A stretch of 32,639 bases of DNA from NCBI GenBank assembly GCA_029262355.1, contig JAJCZO010000349.1:1-32639 (forward strand). The letters run 5' to 3'. Both the position numbers and the translations under genes were made by a program. Shown one piece after another: positions 1 through 8,511 of the stretch. The notes under the pieces are model-generated. The model searched no databases. It was not told where the DNA came from and worked only from the letters and a program-made list of their open reading frames with translations. Each line of letters opens with the position of its first letter. Positions within the stretch are counted from its first letter, which is position 1. This DNA comes from Deltaproteobacteria bacterium. GTDB taxonomy: Bacteria; Desulfobacterota; Binatia; UBA12015.

Positions 1-594
1 CTCGCCGCGGGCGCGTAACCACGCTTCGGCCTGGTCGGCGAAGATCTCATCGCGTCGAACACCCGCATCCGAGAGTGCGGCGCCGTGCGGCTCTGGGCCG
101 ATCCAGCCGTCGAAACCCATGGGTCCGAGCGGGTTCGCTTCCTCGTAGCGTCTCTCGCCTTCGGGCAGGCGGGTGCCGGCGCTGTTGGCCGTCCGGACGA
201 CCCGGCCCTGTTCATCGCGCAGGTCGGCGTCGGACGCATGCCACTTTCCCTTGTAAACCGTCTCGTAGCCCGCCGCGCGAAAGTAGTCACCCAAGCTAGG
301 AACGTCGCCGGCTTCGAGCCACCGGAGTCGCCTATCGCCGTGGTGCTTTGCGATGCCGGACGTCTGTGTCACTGCGTGCAAGCTGGGGTAGTGGCCGGTC
401 CAGAGCGTCGGGCGGCTCGGGCTGCATGCGGTCGAGCCGGTGTAGTGCCAGCCGAAGTCGACGCCGTTCTCTGCCATCCAGCGACGGGCGGGGAGGTGGT
501 CGGCACGAAACCGCGCCAGCGTCTCGTCTTCGTAGGCCGGAGCACGTCGCTCCTGGTCCGTCATGAGAACGATGACATTCGGCTTCTCTTTCAT
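1..594 (-). CDS. Sulfatase family hydrolase (N-terminal part, runs off window)
   Basis: Type I sulfatases hydrolyse sulfate esters with a formylglycine made from Cys or Ser. The reverse strand reads open from an ATG at 594 to the window edge, 198 codons. The N-terminus has the metal-binding strand NVIVLMTDQE (residues 6-15, Asp13), then the formylglycine signature C-S-P-S-R at residues 57-61 inside STACSPSRPTLWTGHYPS, and a GKWH motif near residue 125 that usually contributes Lys and His to the active site. A strong GGAGGT ribosome site precedes the ATG by a few bases. I see no signal peptide, so the enzyme looks cytoplasmic. The C-terminal half lies outside the window and the substrate cannot be inferred. 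It is divergent from the hydrogenase operon and has no -24/-12-like element before it, so it is probably not co-regulated. Family assignment is firm. Confidence 0.9.
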   Translation of the reverse strand, partial: MKEKPNVIVLMTDQERRAPAYEDETLARFRADHLPARRWMAENGVDFGWHYTGSTACSPSRPTLWTGHYPSLHAVTQTSGIAKHHGDRRLRWLEAGDVPSLGDYFRAAGYETVYKGKWHASDADLRDEQGRVVRTANSAGTRLPEGERRYEEANPLGPMGFDGWIGPEPHGAALSDAGVRRDEIFADQAEAWLRARGE

Positions 595-727
595 GACACC
601 TCCACCTGCCCCTAGTGCACCGCCAGCGGGATCGCGTCAATGGACCGCCGCGGCGCCTGCTGGCCAGGAACGGTGACGCAGGATGTCGGCAATCTCCGCA
701 AGGAGACGACACGCCGCGCCGCGGCGC

Positions 728-743
728 CTGGCACCGGCGCCAG
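728..743. repeat. 16-bp near-perfect palindrome, possible activator site
   Basis: CTGGCACCGGCGCCAG is symmetrical except for one mismatched pair. It lies about 200 bp before the predicted hydB transcription start, within the range used by sigma-54 enhancer-binding proteins. In GC-rich DNA such palindromes also occur by chance. Confidence 0.3.
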
Positions 744-812
744 CAGCGCGGGTGGAGGGCGCGCAAGCTGAGGGCGCGGCGTCGATGGGAAGTCGGCGTC
801 ACGGCGAGGCCG

Positions 813-843
813 TTCTCGAAATCGAGAGCGGGCATTCTCGAAA
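813..843. promoter_or_regulatory. Dyad plus direct repeat, candidate enhancer for the hydrogenase operon
   Basis: TCTCGAAATCGAGA (814-827) has perfect 6-bp inverted arms around a 2-bp centre. TTCTCGAAA occurs at 813-821 and again at 835-843, 22 bp apart, so both copies would face the same side of the helix. The block is about 110-120 bp upstream of the predicted +1 at 936, a usual position for an activator of a sigma-54 promoter. The word GTTCTCG recurs upstream of gdhA/hypE and ppsA. Binding of a regulator is inference. Confidence 0.4.
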
Positions 844-909
844 GTAGTGGAATCTCCCCCGGATTTGGGAATCGCGGGCCGTTTTGGCCACCCACGGGCC
901 GATTGTCCT

Positions 910-925
910 GGGTACGGCCCTTGCA
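910..925 (+). promoter_or_regulatory. Sigma-54-like -24/-12 promoter of the hydrogenase operon
   Basis: GGGTACGGCCCTTGCA matches TGGCACG-N4-TTGCW at 10 of 12 defined positions. The invariant GG (911-912) and GC (923-924) have the required 10-bp separation. Predicted +1 is near 936. It is the only promoter-like element I see before the operon. Confidence 0.5.
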
Positions 926-938
926 ACTCTCCGCGCTC

Positions 939-2087
939 GTGGAGGAAGGTCCCGCAGCGTTCGTCGTGCAGCGAGAAGCGCTCGCAGCTCTCCCGGCCGT
1001 TCTTCGGGCCCGAGGCTATCTGGTGGTCGGTCCGGTCGTCCGAGAAGGTGCGGTCGTATTGGAGGAGCTGCGGTCGCTCGAGGATCTGCCTCGTGGTTGG
1101 GCCGACGACCAAGCTCCGGGAGCGTATCGGTTGCGCCGACGCGAGGACGGCGCCCTGTTCGGCTTCGCGGTAGGACCCCAGTCTCCGAAATGCTGGTTTC
1201 ATCCAGCGGATGCCCTGGTGTTCCGCGCGCGGCGGTCACGGGCGGGGACGGAGATTGCCCCGAACGTGGAGGCGCCGCCGAAGCTCGCCCTCTTCGGAGC
1301 GCGGGCCTGCGACTTGGCGGCCATCGCCGTCCAGGACCGCGTGCTTCGCGAGGGCCCCGCGGTCGACTCGATCTACGACTCCCGGCGGCGCGATTGTTTT
1401 GTCGTTGCTGTGAACTGCACGGAGCCCGCTAGAACGTGCTTTTGCGTGTCGACGGGAACGGGCCCGTGCGCGACCGCCGGCTTCGACCTCGCTCTGACGG
1501 AACTGATCGATGAGGTGGGCCATCGATTCATCGTGACGGTCGGGAGTCCCGCCGGCCGCCGGATCCTCGCGGAGCTGCATGCGCGCCCCGCGGGAACGTC
1601 GGACGTCGAGTCGGCGCACGCCGCGCACGCGAGAGCCGCAAGCGAGATGAAACGCGCGATCGATCCTGTCGAGGCTCGGGGGCTTCTTGCGCGAAATGCC
1701 GAGAGCCCCGTCTGGGAGGAGATCGCCGACCGCTGTCTGGCGTGCGGGAATTGCACGATGGTCTGTCCCACTTGCTTCTGCACCACGGTGGACGACGTGG
1801 CGGATCTGACGGGCGACCACGCGGAGCGCTGGCGCCGCTGGGACTCGTGTTTTACGTTCCAATTCTCGCACCTGAATTCGGGTGTCGTCCGCGCGGGTAC
1901 GAGCGCTCAGTACCGTCACTGGCTGACCCACAAGCTCTCCGGATGGAATGAGCAGTTCGGCCAGTCCGGCTGCGTTGGCTGCGGTCGGTGCATCACATGG
2001 TGTCCGGTTGGCATCGATCTGACCGAAGAGCTCGTCCGAATCCGGGAGCGAGAGGATCGGCCGGCCCGCCCGGAGATTCACGCGTGA
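939..2087 (+). CDS. hydB: Group 3b [NiFe]-hydrogenase beta subunit, 4Fe-4S dicluster protein
   Basis: This is the iron-sulfur electron-transfer subunit of a soluble sulfhydrogenase-type enzyme, related to Pyrococcus HydB and to anaerobic sulfite reductase subunit A. It passes electrons between the NiFe module and the flavin subunit. Cys-rich segments include C-L-A-C-G-N-C-T-M-V-C-P from residue 266 (Cys 266, 269, 272, 276) and C-V-G-C-G-R-C-I-T-W-C-P from residue 345 (Cys 345, 348, 351, 355), each typical of a 4Fe-4S site; further cysteines lie near the middle. Family-like sequence begins at AFVVQREALAAL, so I chose GTG 939 (382 aa). GTG 966, with GGAGGAAGG upstream, and TTG 921 are alternatives. 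The frame stays open back to 615 but that part is unlike protein. Its stop overlaps the next start as GTGA. Order B-(cNMP)-G-D-A matches the archaeal hydBGDA order with one insertion. Confidence 0.88.
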   Translation: MEEGPAAFVVQREALAALPAVLRARGYLVVGPVVREGAVVLEELRSLEDLPRGWADDQAPGAYRLRRREDGALFGFAVGPQSPKCWFHPADALVFRARRSRAGTEIAPNVEAPPKLALFGARACDLAAIAVQDRVLREGPAVDSIYDSRRRDCFVVAVNCTEPARTCFCVSTGTGPCATAGFDLALTELIDEVGHRFIVTVGSPAGRRILAELHARPAGTSDVESAHAAHARAASEMKRAIDPVEARGLLARNAESPVWEEIADRCLACGNCTMVCPTCFCTTVDDVADLTGDHAERWRRWDSCFTFQFSHLNSGVVRAGTSAQYRHWLTHKLSGWNEQFGQSGCVGCGRCITWCPVGIDLTEELVRIREREDRPARPEIHA

Positions 2088-2557
2088 AAGGACTCGAGGA
2101 CATCCTGGCCGAGCATCCATTCTCCCGGGGGTTGGATCGTGCCCACCTTTCGTTGCTTCTCGGGTGCGCGACGAACGTACGATTCGAGGCGGGGGCGAGC
2201 CTTTTCAAGGCGGGCGAGTCGGCGGATCGTTTCTATATCGTTCGCGCTGGACAGGTAGCCATCGAGATCCACGAGCCGGGGCGCGGCCGGATCACGGTCG
2301 AGACGGTCGGGGAGGGGGATGTCGTAGGCTGGTCGTGGCTCGTTCCTCCGCACCGCTGGCTGTTCGACGGCCGCGCGGTGACGCTGTGCCGCGCGATTGC
2401 CCTCGATGGTGCGTGTTTGCGTGCCAAGTGTGATGAGAACCATGACCTGGGTTACGAGCTGCTCCGCCGTGTGGCCACGACGGTTGGGGAGCGGCTTGCC
2501 GGAGCGCGGCTCCAGCTCCTCGACATCTACGGGCGAAGCTCGAGAGCGGACCCATGA
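2084..2557 (+). CDS. Cyclic-nucleotide-binding domain protein of the hydrogenase operon
   Basis: A 157-aa protein made almost entirely of one Crp/Fnr-type cNMP-binding beta-roll. Visible features are LFKAGESADRFYIVRAGQV (about residues 39-57) and VGEGDVVGWSWLVPPHRW (about 78-95), the glycine-rich turns of this fold. The usual phosphate-binding Arg of CAP-type sites is not obvious in the short segment after VGEGDVVG, so nucleotide binding is uncertain. There is no C-terminal helix-turn-helix; the protein ends soon after the C-helix, so it is not a DNA-binding Crp regulator. Start and stop overlap both neighbours (GTGA with hydB, ATGA with hydG), which shows tight translational coupling. From memory, such proteins recur inside bacterial group 3b hydrogenase operons; I infer a structural or allosteric role on the complex. 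Confidence 0.85.
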   Translation: MKGLEDILAEHPFSRGLDRAHLSLLLGCATNVRFEAGASLFKAGESADRFYIVRAGQVAIEIHEPGRGRITVETVGEGDVVGWSWLVPPHRWLFDGRAVTLCRAIALDGACLRAKCDENHDLGYELLRRVATTVGERLAGARLQLLDIYGRSSRADP

Positions 2558-3405
2558 TCGGCCAAGCCCCTGAGCGCCTCGACCCGATGGTGCCTCGACC
2601 GCATCGCATCCACGACGTTCGCCAGGAAACCTCGGATACGTTCACCCTCGAGCTGAAGTCGCTGGACGCTGACGTCGCCCACGACTCCTTCGCTCCGGGC
2701 CAGTTCAACATGTTGTACGCCTTTGGTGTCGGCGAGGCGGCGATCTCCATTGCTGGCGATCCGGGGCGTCGTGGCGTGTTCGTGCACACGATCCGCGCGG
2801 TCGGCGCGGTAACTCGTGCCCTTGCCCGAATGGAGGGGGGCGAGACCGTTGGCGTCCGTGGCCCGTTCGGCCGCGGTTGGCCCGTGGACGAGGCTGCCGG
2901 TCGCGACGTGGTCTTGGTGGCCGGCGGCATCGGGATCGCACCGCTGCGTTCGTTGGTGTACGGGCTTCTCGCCCATCGCGAGCGTTACGGCCGGATCTCG
3001 ATCGCGTACGGCGCGCGAACGCCGGGCGACGTGCTCTTTGCCACGGAACTGGACGAGTGGCGCAACCGGGGCGGCATCGAGGTGGCGGTCAGCGTCGACC
3101 GGGCGACCGAGTCTTGGCACGGGCACGTCGGCGTCGTGACGACCCTTCTGCGCCGATTCTCGTTCGATCCCCCTGAGACGATCGCGATGATCTGTGGTCC
3201 TGAGATCATGACGCGGTACGTGGCAGGCGAGCTGATTGCCCGCGACGTCGTGCCCGGCGCCATCCACGTGGCGCTCGAGCGGAACATGAAATGTGGCGTG
3301 GGTCTCTGCGGACACTGCCAGCTTGGACCCGCCTTCGTTTGTCGCGAAGGGCCGGTGTTCCCGTTCGACAGCGTTGAGCGGTGGCTTGGGATCGAGGAAC
3401 TCTGA
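2554..3405 (+). CDS. hydG: Group 3b hydrogenase gamma subunit, FAD/NAD(P)-binding reductase
   Basis: This 283-aa diaphorase subunit exchanges electrons with NAD(P)(H). It belongs to the ferredoxin-NADP reductase / dihydroorotate dehydrogenase electron-transfer family. Residues about 8-105 form the FAD domain, including FAPGQFNMLYAFGVGEAAIS. The nucleotide-binding domain starts with VVLVAGGIGIAPLRSLVY (about 114-131) and ends with MICGPEIM. A C-terminal 2Fe-2S motif has Cys 247, 252, 255 and 263 (CGVGLCGHCQLGPAFVC). Length and cysteine pattern fit Pyrococcus HydG. The start ATG overlaps the previous stop, and hydD begins 3 nt after the stop. Preference for NADP over NAD cannot be read from the sequence with certainty. 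Confidence 0.93.
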   Translation: MIGQAPERLDPMVPRPHRIHDVRQETSDTFTLELKSLDADVAHDSFAPGQFNMLYAFGVGEAAISIAGDPGRRGVFVHTIRAVGAVTRALARMEGGETVGVRGPFGRGWPVDEAAGRDVVLVAGGIGIAPLRSLVYGLLAHRERYGRISIAYGARTPGDVLFATELDEWRNRGGIEVAVSVDRATESWHGHVGVVTTLLRRFSFDPPETIAMICGPEIMTRYVAGELIARDVVPGAIHVALERNMKCGVGLCGHCQLGPAFVCREGPVFPFDSVERWLGIEEL

Positions 3406-3408
3406 ATC

Positions 3409-4182
3409 ATGGCGCGCCGTCCGAAGCTCGCCGTGTGGAAGTTCACCTCGTGCGACGGCTGTCAGTTGAGCTTGCTCGACCTCGAGGACGAGTTGCTCGA
3501 GGTGGCTGGGCAGGTGAAGATCGCGCACTTTCCCGAGGCGACGAGGCGATCGCTGCAAGGCCCGTACGATCTCTCCCTGGTCGAAGGCTCGATCACGACC
3601 GAAGCCGAGAAGGCCCGGATACTCGAGGTGCGCGGCGCGTCGCGACGACTAGTGACGATCGGTGCCTGCGCGACGACCGGCGGCATTCAAGCGCTTCGGA
3701 ATTTCGCCGACGTCTCTGCCTTCGCCGAAGTCGTGTACGCGCGGCCCGAGACGATCTCGACGCTTGCGGACTCGACCCCGATCTCGGACCACGTGCCCGT
3801 CGACTTCGAGCTGCGGGGTTGCCCGATCAACAAACGGCAACTCTTGGAAGTGATCTGCGCTTTCCTGGCGCGCCGGCCGCCGGTCGTGCCGACGTACAGT
3901 GTTTGTGTGGAGTGTAAGCGGCGCGGTGCGGTCTGCGTCGCGGTGATGGGCACACCGTGCCTCGGCCCGATCACGCAGGCCGGCTGCGGTGCGATCTGCC
4001 CGGCGTACACGCGGGGGTGCTACGGCTGCTTCGGGCTGGACGAGTCTCCGAACGTCGCATCGCTCGCGCGGCACTGGCGGGGGAGCGGCGTGCCTGCGGA
4101 CCAGGTCGTGCGAATGCTGCAGACCTTCAACGCTGGAGCCGCGCCGCTGCGCGAAGAGAGCGAGCGTCATGGCAGGGACTAG
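3409..4182 (+). CDS. hydD: Group 3b [NiFe]-hydrogenase small (delta) subunit
   Basis: The small subunit carries the iron-sulfur cluster next to the NiFe site and relays electrons to hydB/hydG. The 257-aa protein shows the proximal-cluster ligand motif S-C-D-G-C-Q near residues 13-18, GACATTGG near residue 85 and [10 protein letters not shown] near residue 138. A Cys-rich C-terminal half follows ([38 protein letters not shown]). It has no Tat signal, consistent with a cytoplasmic enzyme. It belongs to the NADH-quinone oxidoreductase subunit B / NiFe small-subunit superfamily. Its 3' end overlaps the hydA start by 14 nt. Confidence 0.93.
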   Translation: MARRPKLAVWKFTSCDGCQLSLLDLEDELLEVAGQVKIAHFPEATRRSLQGPYDLSLVEGSITTEAEKARILEVRGASRRLVTIGACATTGGIQALRNFADVSAFAEVVYARPETISTLADSTPISDHVPVDFELRGCPINKRQLLEVICAFLARRPPVVPTYSVCVECKRRGAVCVAVMGTPCLGPITQAGCGAICPAYTRGCYGCFGLDESPNVASLARHWRGSGVPADQVVRMLQTFNAGAAPLREESERHGRD

Positions 4183-5461
4183 AACGATTCGCGTCGATTC
4201 GCTCGCGCGCGTCGAGGGGGAGGGAGCCCTCACCCTCGAGGTGCGAGGGGGGGAGTTGGTGGACGCGCGGCTCGAGATTTTTGAGCCGCCGCGCTTCTTC
4301 GAAGCGCTTCTGCGCGGACGGCACTACGCCGAAGCGCCCGACATCACCGCGCGCATCTGTGGGATTTGCCCGGTGGCCTACCAAATGAGTGCGGTCCACG
4401 CGGTCGAAGACGCCTTGGGTGTCGTCGTGTCGGACCCGATCCGGTTGTTGCGCAGACTTCTGTACTGCGGCGAATGGATCGAAAGTCATGCGCTCCACGT
4501 CTTCCTCCTCCACGCGCCCGACGTCCTCGGCTTCGAGGACGCGATCTCGATGGCGAAGCGAAACGACGAGCTGGTTCGGCGCGGTCTTCGTCTGAAGCAG
4601 GTGGGCAACCGGATCATGAGCCTCCTGGGGGGGAGAGAGATTCACCCGATCAACGTATGCGTCGGCGGCTTCTACCGGGTTCCGACGCGTGTCGAGCTCT
4701 CGGCGCTCGAGGCAGACCTCGAGTGGGCGCGTGATGCGGCGTACGAGACCGTTCGGTGGGCGGCGGGACTCTCGTTTCCTGAGCTCGAGCGCGCTGACGA
4801 GCGGGTCGCGCTGTCTTCGGCGTCGGAGTATCCGTTCAACGAGGGCAGGGTCGTCTCCGATCGCGGCCTCTCAATCGAGCCGGAGGATTTCGAGGAAGAG
4901 TTCATCGAGGAGCAGGTGGCGCACAGCACCGCTCTGCACGCGCGGCGGCCCGATGGTCGCTCATACCTCGTGGGGCCGATGGCGCGGTTCGCGCTGAATC
5001 GAGATCGCCTCTCGCCGGCGGCGCTGGCTGCGGCCGATGAGGTCGGACTCGGAGCAGATTCGAGAAATCCGTTCCTGAGCATCGTCATTCGCTCCATCGA
5101 GATTCTGCACGCCTGCGACGACGCGCTGCGGATGATCGAAGGGTACGCACCTCCAGACGAGCCGGCGGCGCGGGTGGAGGTGCGGGCGGGAGTCGGCCAT
5201 GCCTGCACCGAGGCACCGCGCGGGATTCTCTATCATCACTATCGCCTCGACGAGCGCGGGATCATCGAAGAGGCCCGGATCGTGCCGCCGACGTCCCAGA
5301 ACCAACGGGCGATCGAGGATGACCTGCGAGCGTTCGCCGCTCCCCGGCTGGAGATGGCGGAAGACGAGCTCCGCCGTGGGTGCGAGCAGACGATTCGGAA
5401 CTACGACCCCTGCATTTCCTGCGCGACCCATTTCCTGGACCTTCGGGTGAACCGAAGATGA
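4169..5461 (+). CDS. hydA: Group 3b [NiFe]-hydrogenase large (alpha) catalytic subunit
   Basis: This subunit holds the NiFe(CN)2CO site where H2 is split or formed. The 430-aa protein has the N-terminal nickel motif R-I-C-G-I-C-P with Cys64 and Cys67. Its C-terminal partner is D-P-C-I-S-C-A-T-H with Cys415, Cys418 and His421. Nine residues follow His421, which is the expected C-terminal peptide removed by the maturation protease encoded next. ATG 4169 was chosen because the product begins [20 protein letters not shown], the normal start of the family; the frame stays open upstream only as a shadow of hydD. No signal peptide is present, so the enzyme is cytoplasmic. Group 3b enzymes are described as reversible, NAD(P)H-linked, and active in fermentation or hypoxic redox balance; some also reduce polysulfide in vitro. 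Confidence 0.95.
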   Translation: MAGTRTIRVDSLARVEGEGALTLEVRGGELVDARLEIFEPPRFFEALLRGRHYAEAPDITARICGICPVAYQMSAVHAVEDALGVVVSDPIRLLRRLLYCGEWIESHALHVFLLHAPDVLGFEDAISMAKRNDELVRRGLRLKQVGNRIMSLLGGREIHPINVCVGGFYRVPTRVELSALEADLEWARDAAYETVRWAAGLSFPELERADERVALSSASEYPFNEGRVVSDRGLSIEPEDFEEEFIEEQVAHSTALHARRPDGRSYLVGPMARFALNRDRLSPAALAAADEVGLGADSRNPFLSIVIRSIEILHACDDALRMIEGYAPPDEPAARVEVRAGVGHACTEAPRGILYHHYRLDERGIIEEARIVPPTSQNQRAIEDDLRAFAAPRLEMAEDELRRGCEQTIRNYDPCISCATHFLDLRVNRR

Positions 5462-5952
5462 ACGAGCGAACGGACATTCTTCTGATTGGTCTCGGCCACC
5501 GAGACCGCGGCGACGACGAGGTGGGCCTGGCGCTCGCCGACGAGATGAAGGCCCGAAGGCTGGCGGGCGTAGACGTGACGAGTGGCGCATGCGACGCCGC
5601 GTGGATTCTGGAGACGTGGCGCGGGCGCGCCGGCGTGATCGTCGTCGACTGCATACGATCGGATCGCCCGGTGGGGACCCTTCATCGAATCGATCCGCTG
5701 GACGGGCCGTTCGTCGATGGTGCGTCTGCCTCGACGCATGGGATGGGGCTGGCCTCGGCGGTCGAGCTGGGACGCGTGCTGGGAGATCTTCCACGCCGGC
5801 TGGCTGTCGTGGGGATCGAGGGTGCCTCGTTCCGTCTCGGGTCGGTGATGTCGCCCGAGGTGCGGACGGCGCTTCCCGGTGCCGCCTCGATGATCGAGGC
5901 GCTGATCGTCGAATGGCGGGGAGCCGCGTCGGCGGACGTGCCCCATGCATGA
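5458..5952 (+). CDS. Hydrogenase maturation protease for the large subunit
   Basis: A nickel-dependent endopeptidase of the HyaD/HybD/HycI family that trims the C-terminus of the large subunit after NiFe insertion. The 164-aa product begins with [20 protein letters not shown], the glycine and acidic motif of the family. It then shows [10 protein letters not shown] with the conserved Asp near residue 65 and [15 protein letters not shown] with the metal-binding His near residue 97. ATG 5458 overlaps the hydA stop (ATGA), which fixes the start and implies coupled translation with its substrate. Placement right after hydA supports specificity for this large subunit. Confidence 0.92.
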   Translation: MNERTDILLIGLGHRDRGDDEVGLALADEMKARRLAGVDVTSGACDAAWILETWRGRAGVIVVDCIRSDRPVGTLHRIDPLDGPFVDGASASTHGMGLASAVELGRVLGDLPRRLAVVGIEGASFRLGSVMSPEVRTALPGAASMIEALIVEWRGAASADVPHA

Positions 5953-6208
5953 GCTCTCCCTACTGCGCGGTTTGATGCGGCGGATCGAGCGCGTTGCTCG
6001 CGACGAGGGGGTCGAGCGCGTCCGAGAAGTCCGTCTTCATCTGGGGGCGCTCGCTCATATCTCCCCCGAGCATCTGCGGGAGCACTTCGACCAGGCGGCC
6101 TCGGGTAGCGTGGCCGACGGGGCGCGTCTCGTGATCGACGTCGGCACGGACGCGAGTGATGCGCGCGCGCAGGACATTACGCTCGAGAGCCTCGTGGTGG
6201 AGGACTGA
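5945..6208 (+). CDS. hypA: HypA-like nickel chaperone lacking the zinc-binding domain
   Basis: HypA delivers nickel to the hydrogenase large subunit. The 87-aa product starts M-H-E-L-S-L, so the N-terminal nickel ligand His2 is kept, and residues 1-60 follow the family fold (VREVRLHLGALAHISPEHLR). Normal HypA has about 113 aa with a zinc loop of two Cys-X2-Cys pairs. Here there is no cysteine at all. The sequence goes from ARLVIDVG to the usual ending DITLESLVVED with only a short link, as if the zinc loop was cleanly removed. There is no frameshift remnant, since hypF starts 4 bases after the stop. The gene overlaps the protease gene by 8 nt. It may be a functional reduced form or a degenerate one; its place in an intact operon favours function. 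Confidence 0.85.
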   Translation: MHELSLLRGLMRRIERVARDEGVERVREVRLHLGALAHISPEHLREHFDQAASGSVADGARLVIDVGTDASDARAQDITLESLVVED

Positions 6209-6211
6209 GCG

Positions 6212-8506
6212 GTGGGCTCCCCGGGAGCAGCGTGCGACGGAGCTTTGAGTCTTCGAGTCGAGGTGACGGGGGCCGTTCAAGGGGTGGGCTTTCGTCCCTT
6301 CGCCCATCGCCTCGCCGCGGACCTCGGCCTCGCCGGTTCCGTACAGAATCTCTCGGGAGGCGTCCGCATCGACATCGAGGGCGAAGCGGACCGCGTCCGC
6401 TCATTTCTCTCCCGCCTCGCAACGGAGATCCCAGCCGGTGCACAGATCGACGACGTGGCAACGAGCCCGCGCGCGGCTCGCGGCACGAAGAGATTCGAGA
6501 TCCTCGAGAGTCTCTCGGAGGGAGCGCCGGGACCGCTCCCGCTGGATTCGGCGCCCTGCAGCGAGTGTGTGGCCGAGCTGTTCGAGCCCGAGGCCCGACG
6601 TCATCAGTACCCGTTCGTTTCGTGCGCAGCGTGTGGTCCGCGGTACAGCATCGTCCAGGCGCTCCCGTACGACCGGTCGCGCACGTCGATGCGGGTGTTT
6701 CCGATGTGCTCCGAGTGCCAGGCGGAGTATCTGGATCCGTGGGACCGGCGGTTCCACGCGCAGACGAACTGCTGTCCGGCGTGTGGCCCGCGGGTCGAGC
6801 TCTGGGATGCCACGGGACGGAGGCTCTCGCGTGACGCCGCTGCTTTGAGGCAGGCTGGACGCGCGGTACTCGACGGCGCGGTCGTCGCGCTCAAGGGGCT
6901 CGGCGGGTTCCAGCTGATCGTCGATGCCGCGGCGCCGCAGGCGGTCGAGCGGCTGCGCACGCGCAAGGGGCGACCGGAGAAGCCGTTCGCGCTCCTGGTC
7001 CGGGACGTCGAGCAGGCGAGACAGCTGTGCCGCATATCCGCCGCAGAGCTGTCTACGCTTCGGTCGGCGGCGGCGCCCATCGTCTTGCTCGAGCGGATCC
7101 CAGAAGGCGCCGGGCGGGTTGCCGACGGGGTTGCCCCGGAGAACCCCGACCTGGGCGTGATGTTGCCAGCCACTCCGCTTCATCATCTGCTTCTCGACGA
7201 AATCGGATCACCCGTCGTGGCGACGAGTGGCAATCGCTCTGGGGATCCGATCTGTCACATGGAGTCGCAAGCGGTCGCGCGCCTCGAGGGGATGGCCGAT
7301 CTCTTCTTGGTGCACGATCGGCCCGTCGTACACCCGATCGATGACTCGGTCGTGCGCGTCTTCCGCGGTCAGCCATGCGTGCTGCGTGCCGCGCGCGGGT
7401 ATGCGCCGATATCGGTGCCCGTGCCCGGCGCGCGGGCGGGCGTCGTGGGCTGGGGAGCGCATCTCAAGAACACGGTCGCCGTCTCGGCTCGCGGGCGCGT
7501 TCGCGTGAGTCCCCACATCGGCGATCTTCATTCGCCCGACTCGCGCGCCCTCGCGGCACGCACGGTCGAGTGGCTCGGTCGGCTGGAGGAGCCCGGTGCG
7601 ACGACGTGCTCGGCCGTGGATCTCCATCCTGAGTCTGGGCAAGAGCCCGAGCAGGAGGTCCAAGTGCAACATCACTACGCGCATGTGCTCGCCTGCATGG
7701 CGGAGCACGACGTGTCCGAGCCGGTTCTGGGCATTGCCTGGGATGGGAACGGGTATGGACCGGATGGAACGATCTGGGGCGGCGAGTTCCTGGTCTGTGA
7801 TCGTCGAGACTTCCGGCGGGCGGCCCATCTGCGCACGTTCCCCTTGCCGGGCGCGGAGCGTGCCATCCGAGAGGGACGCCGTGCAGCTCTCGGTGTGCTG
7901 TACGAGCTTCATGGCTCGGGCGTCCTGGATGATCTCGACCTGGCTCCCGTCCGCAGCTTCCGCGCATCCGAGCGCCGCACGATAGCGCGGATGCTCGAGC
8001 GCGGGCTCAACTGCCCGCGGACCTCGAGTATGGGGCGACTCTTCGATGCCATCGCGTCGCTCGTCGATCTGCGCCACAAGACTGGTTTCGAGGGCCAGGC
8101 GGCGATGGCGCTCGAATTCTCCTCCCGGGGACGGCGCGATGCCGCTGCGTATCCGTTCCCGCTGGTTCAATCTGGTAGCGATCGACCGCTCACGGCGGAC
8201 TGGGGGCCGCTGGTGGAGGCGGTGATTCGAGATGCTCGTGTCGGTCTGACGGCGGGATGGATCTCGGCGTGCTTCCACGAGACGCTGGCGGCGCTCACGG
8301 TGGCCGTGGCGGAGAGGGAGGGGCTCGGTCGAGTAGTCCTCACCGGCGGCTGTTTCCAGAACCAGCGGCTCCTCGAGCGTGCCATGGATCGATTGCGCAA
8401 CGCGGGCTTCGATCCGCTCTGCCATCGGCATGTGCCCCCGAACGACGGCGGCGTCGCGCTGGGGCAGGTCGTCCATGCTTCGACGCAACCCCCGATGGAG
8501 GTCTGA
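6212..8506 (+). CDS. hypF: HypF carbamoyltransferase
   Basis: HypF uses carbamoyl phosphate and ATP to carbamoylate the C-terminal Cys of HypE, the first step in making the cyanide ligands of the NiFe site. All domains are visible in the 764 aa. The acylphosphatase-like domain (about 10-95) has VQGVGFRPFAHRLA. Two zinc-finger units (about 110-195) carry CSECVAELF, CAACGPRYS, CSECQAEYLDP and CCPACGP. A YrdC-like domain (about 205-385) has KGLGGFQLIVDAA and PVVATSGNRSGDPI. The C-terminal Kae1-like domain has VQHHYAHVLACMAEHDV, IAWDGNGYGPDGTIWGGEF and LTGGCFQNQRLLE. The start is GTG 6212, 3 nt after the hypA stop, and length is typical. It is followed at once by hypC. Confidence 0.96.
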   Translation: MGSPGAACDGALSLRVEVTGAVQGVGFRPFAHRLAADLGLAGSVQNLSGGVRIDIEGEADRVRSFLSRLATEIPAGAQIDDVATSPRAARGTKRFEILESLSEGAPGPLPLDSAPCSECVAELFEPEARRHQYPFVSCAACGPRYSIVQALPYDRSRTSMRVFPMCSECQAEYLDPWDRRFHAQTNCCPACGPRVELWDATGRRLSRDAAALRQAGRAVLDGAVVALKGLGGFQLIVDAAAPQAVERLRTRKGRPEKPFALLVRDVEQARQLCRISAAELSTLRSAAAPIVLLERIPEGAGRVADGVAPENPDLGVMLPATPLHHLLLDEIGSPVVATSGNRSGDPICHMESQAVARLEGMADLFLVHDRPVVHPIDDSVVRVFRGQPCVLRAARGYAPISVPVPGARAGVVGWGAHLKNTVAVSARGRVRVSPHIGDLHSPDSRALAARTVEWLGRLEEPGATTCSAVDLHPESGQEPEQEVQVQHHYAHVLACMAEHDVSEPVLGIAWDGNGYGPDGTIWGGEFLVCDRRDFRRAAHLRTFPLPGAERAIREGRRAALGVLYELHGSGVLDDLDLAPVRSFRASERRTIARMLERGLNCPRTSSMGRLFDAIASLVDLRHKTGFEGQAAMALEFSSRGRRDAAAYPFPLVQSGSDRPLTADWGPLVEAVIRDARVGLTAGWISACFHETLAALTVAVAEREGLGRVVLTGGCFQNQRLLERAMDRLRNAGFDPLCHRHVPPNDGGVALGQVVHASTQPPMEV

Positions 8507-8511
8507 GAGTC

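Larger units (their letters stand above)
595..938. other. Intergenic region upstream of the hydrogenase operon
   Basis: This 344-bp gap separates the sulfatase from hydB. An open frame runs through it on the plus strand from 615, but its product is Arg-rich with no family resemblance, so I treat it as non-coding. It holds a near-palindrome at 728-743, a dyad at 814-827, a 9-bp direct repeat (813-821 and 835-843), and a -24/-12-like promoter at 910-925. Together these look like a full regulated promoter region. Confidence 0.6.

Noticed and set aside
615..938. N-terminal extension of hydB to ATG 615
   Set aside because: The extra 108 residues are Arg/Gly/Pro-rich with no family similarity and would cover the promoter-like element and dyads; family homology begins after 939.
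4361..4388. HydA N-terminal motif reading CGICPVAYQ rather than ending in His as an inactivating change
   Set aside because: I recall the same form in bacterial group 3b large subunits; both nickel Cys pairs are intact.
5945..6211. hypA truncated by frameshift with the zinc domain in another frame
   Set aside because: hypF starts 3 nt after the stop and the normal C-terminal strand is present, so there is no room for a lost domain.
7208..8488. 426-codon minus-strand open frame
   Set aside because: Fully antisense to hypF, Arg/His-rich with no domain; a typical high-GC shadow.
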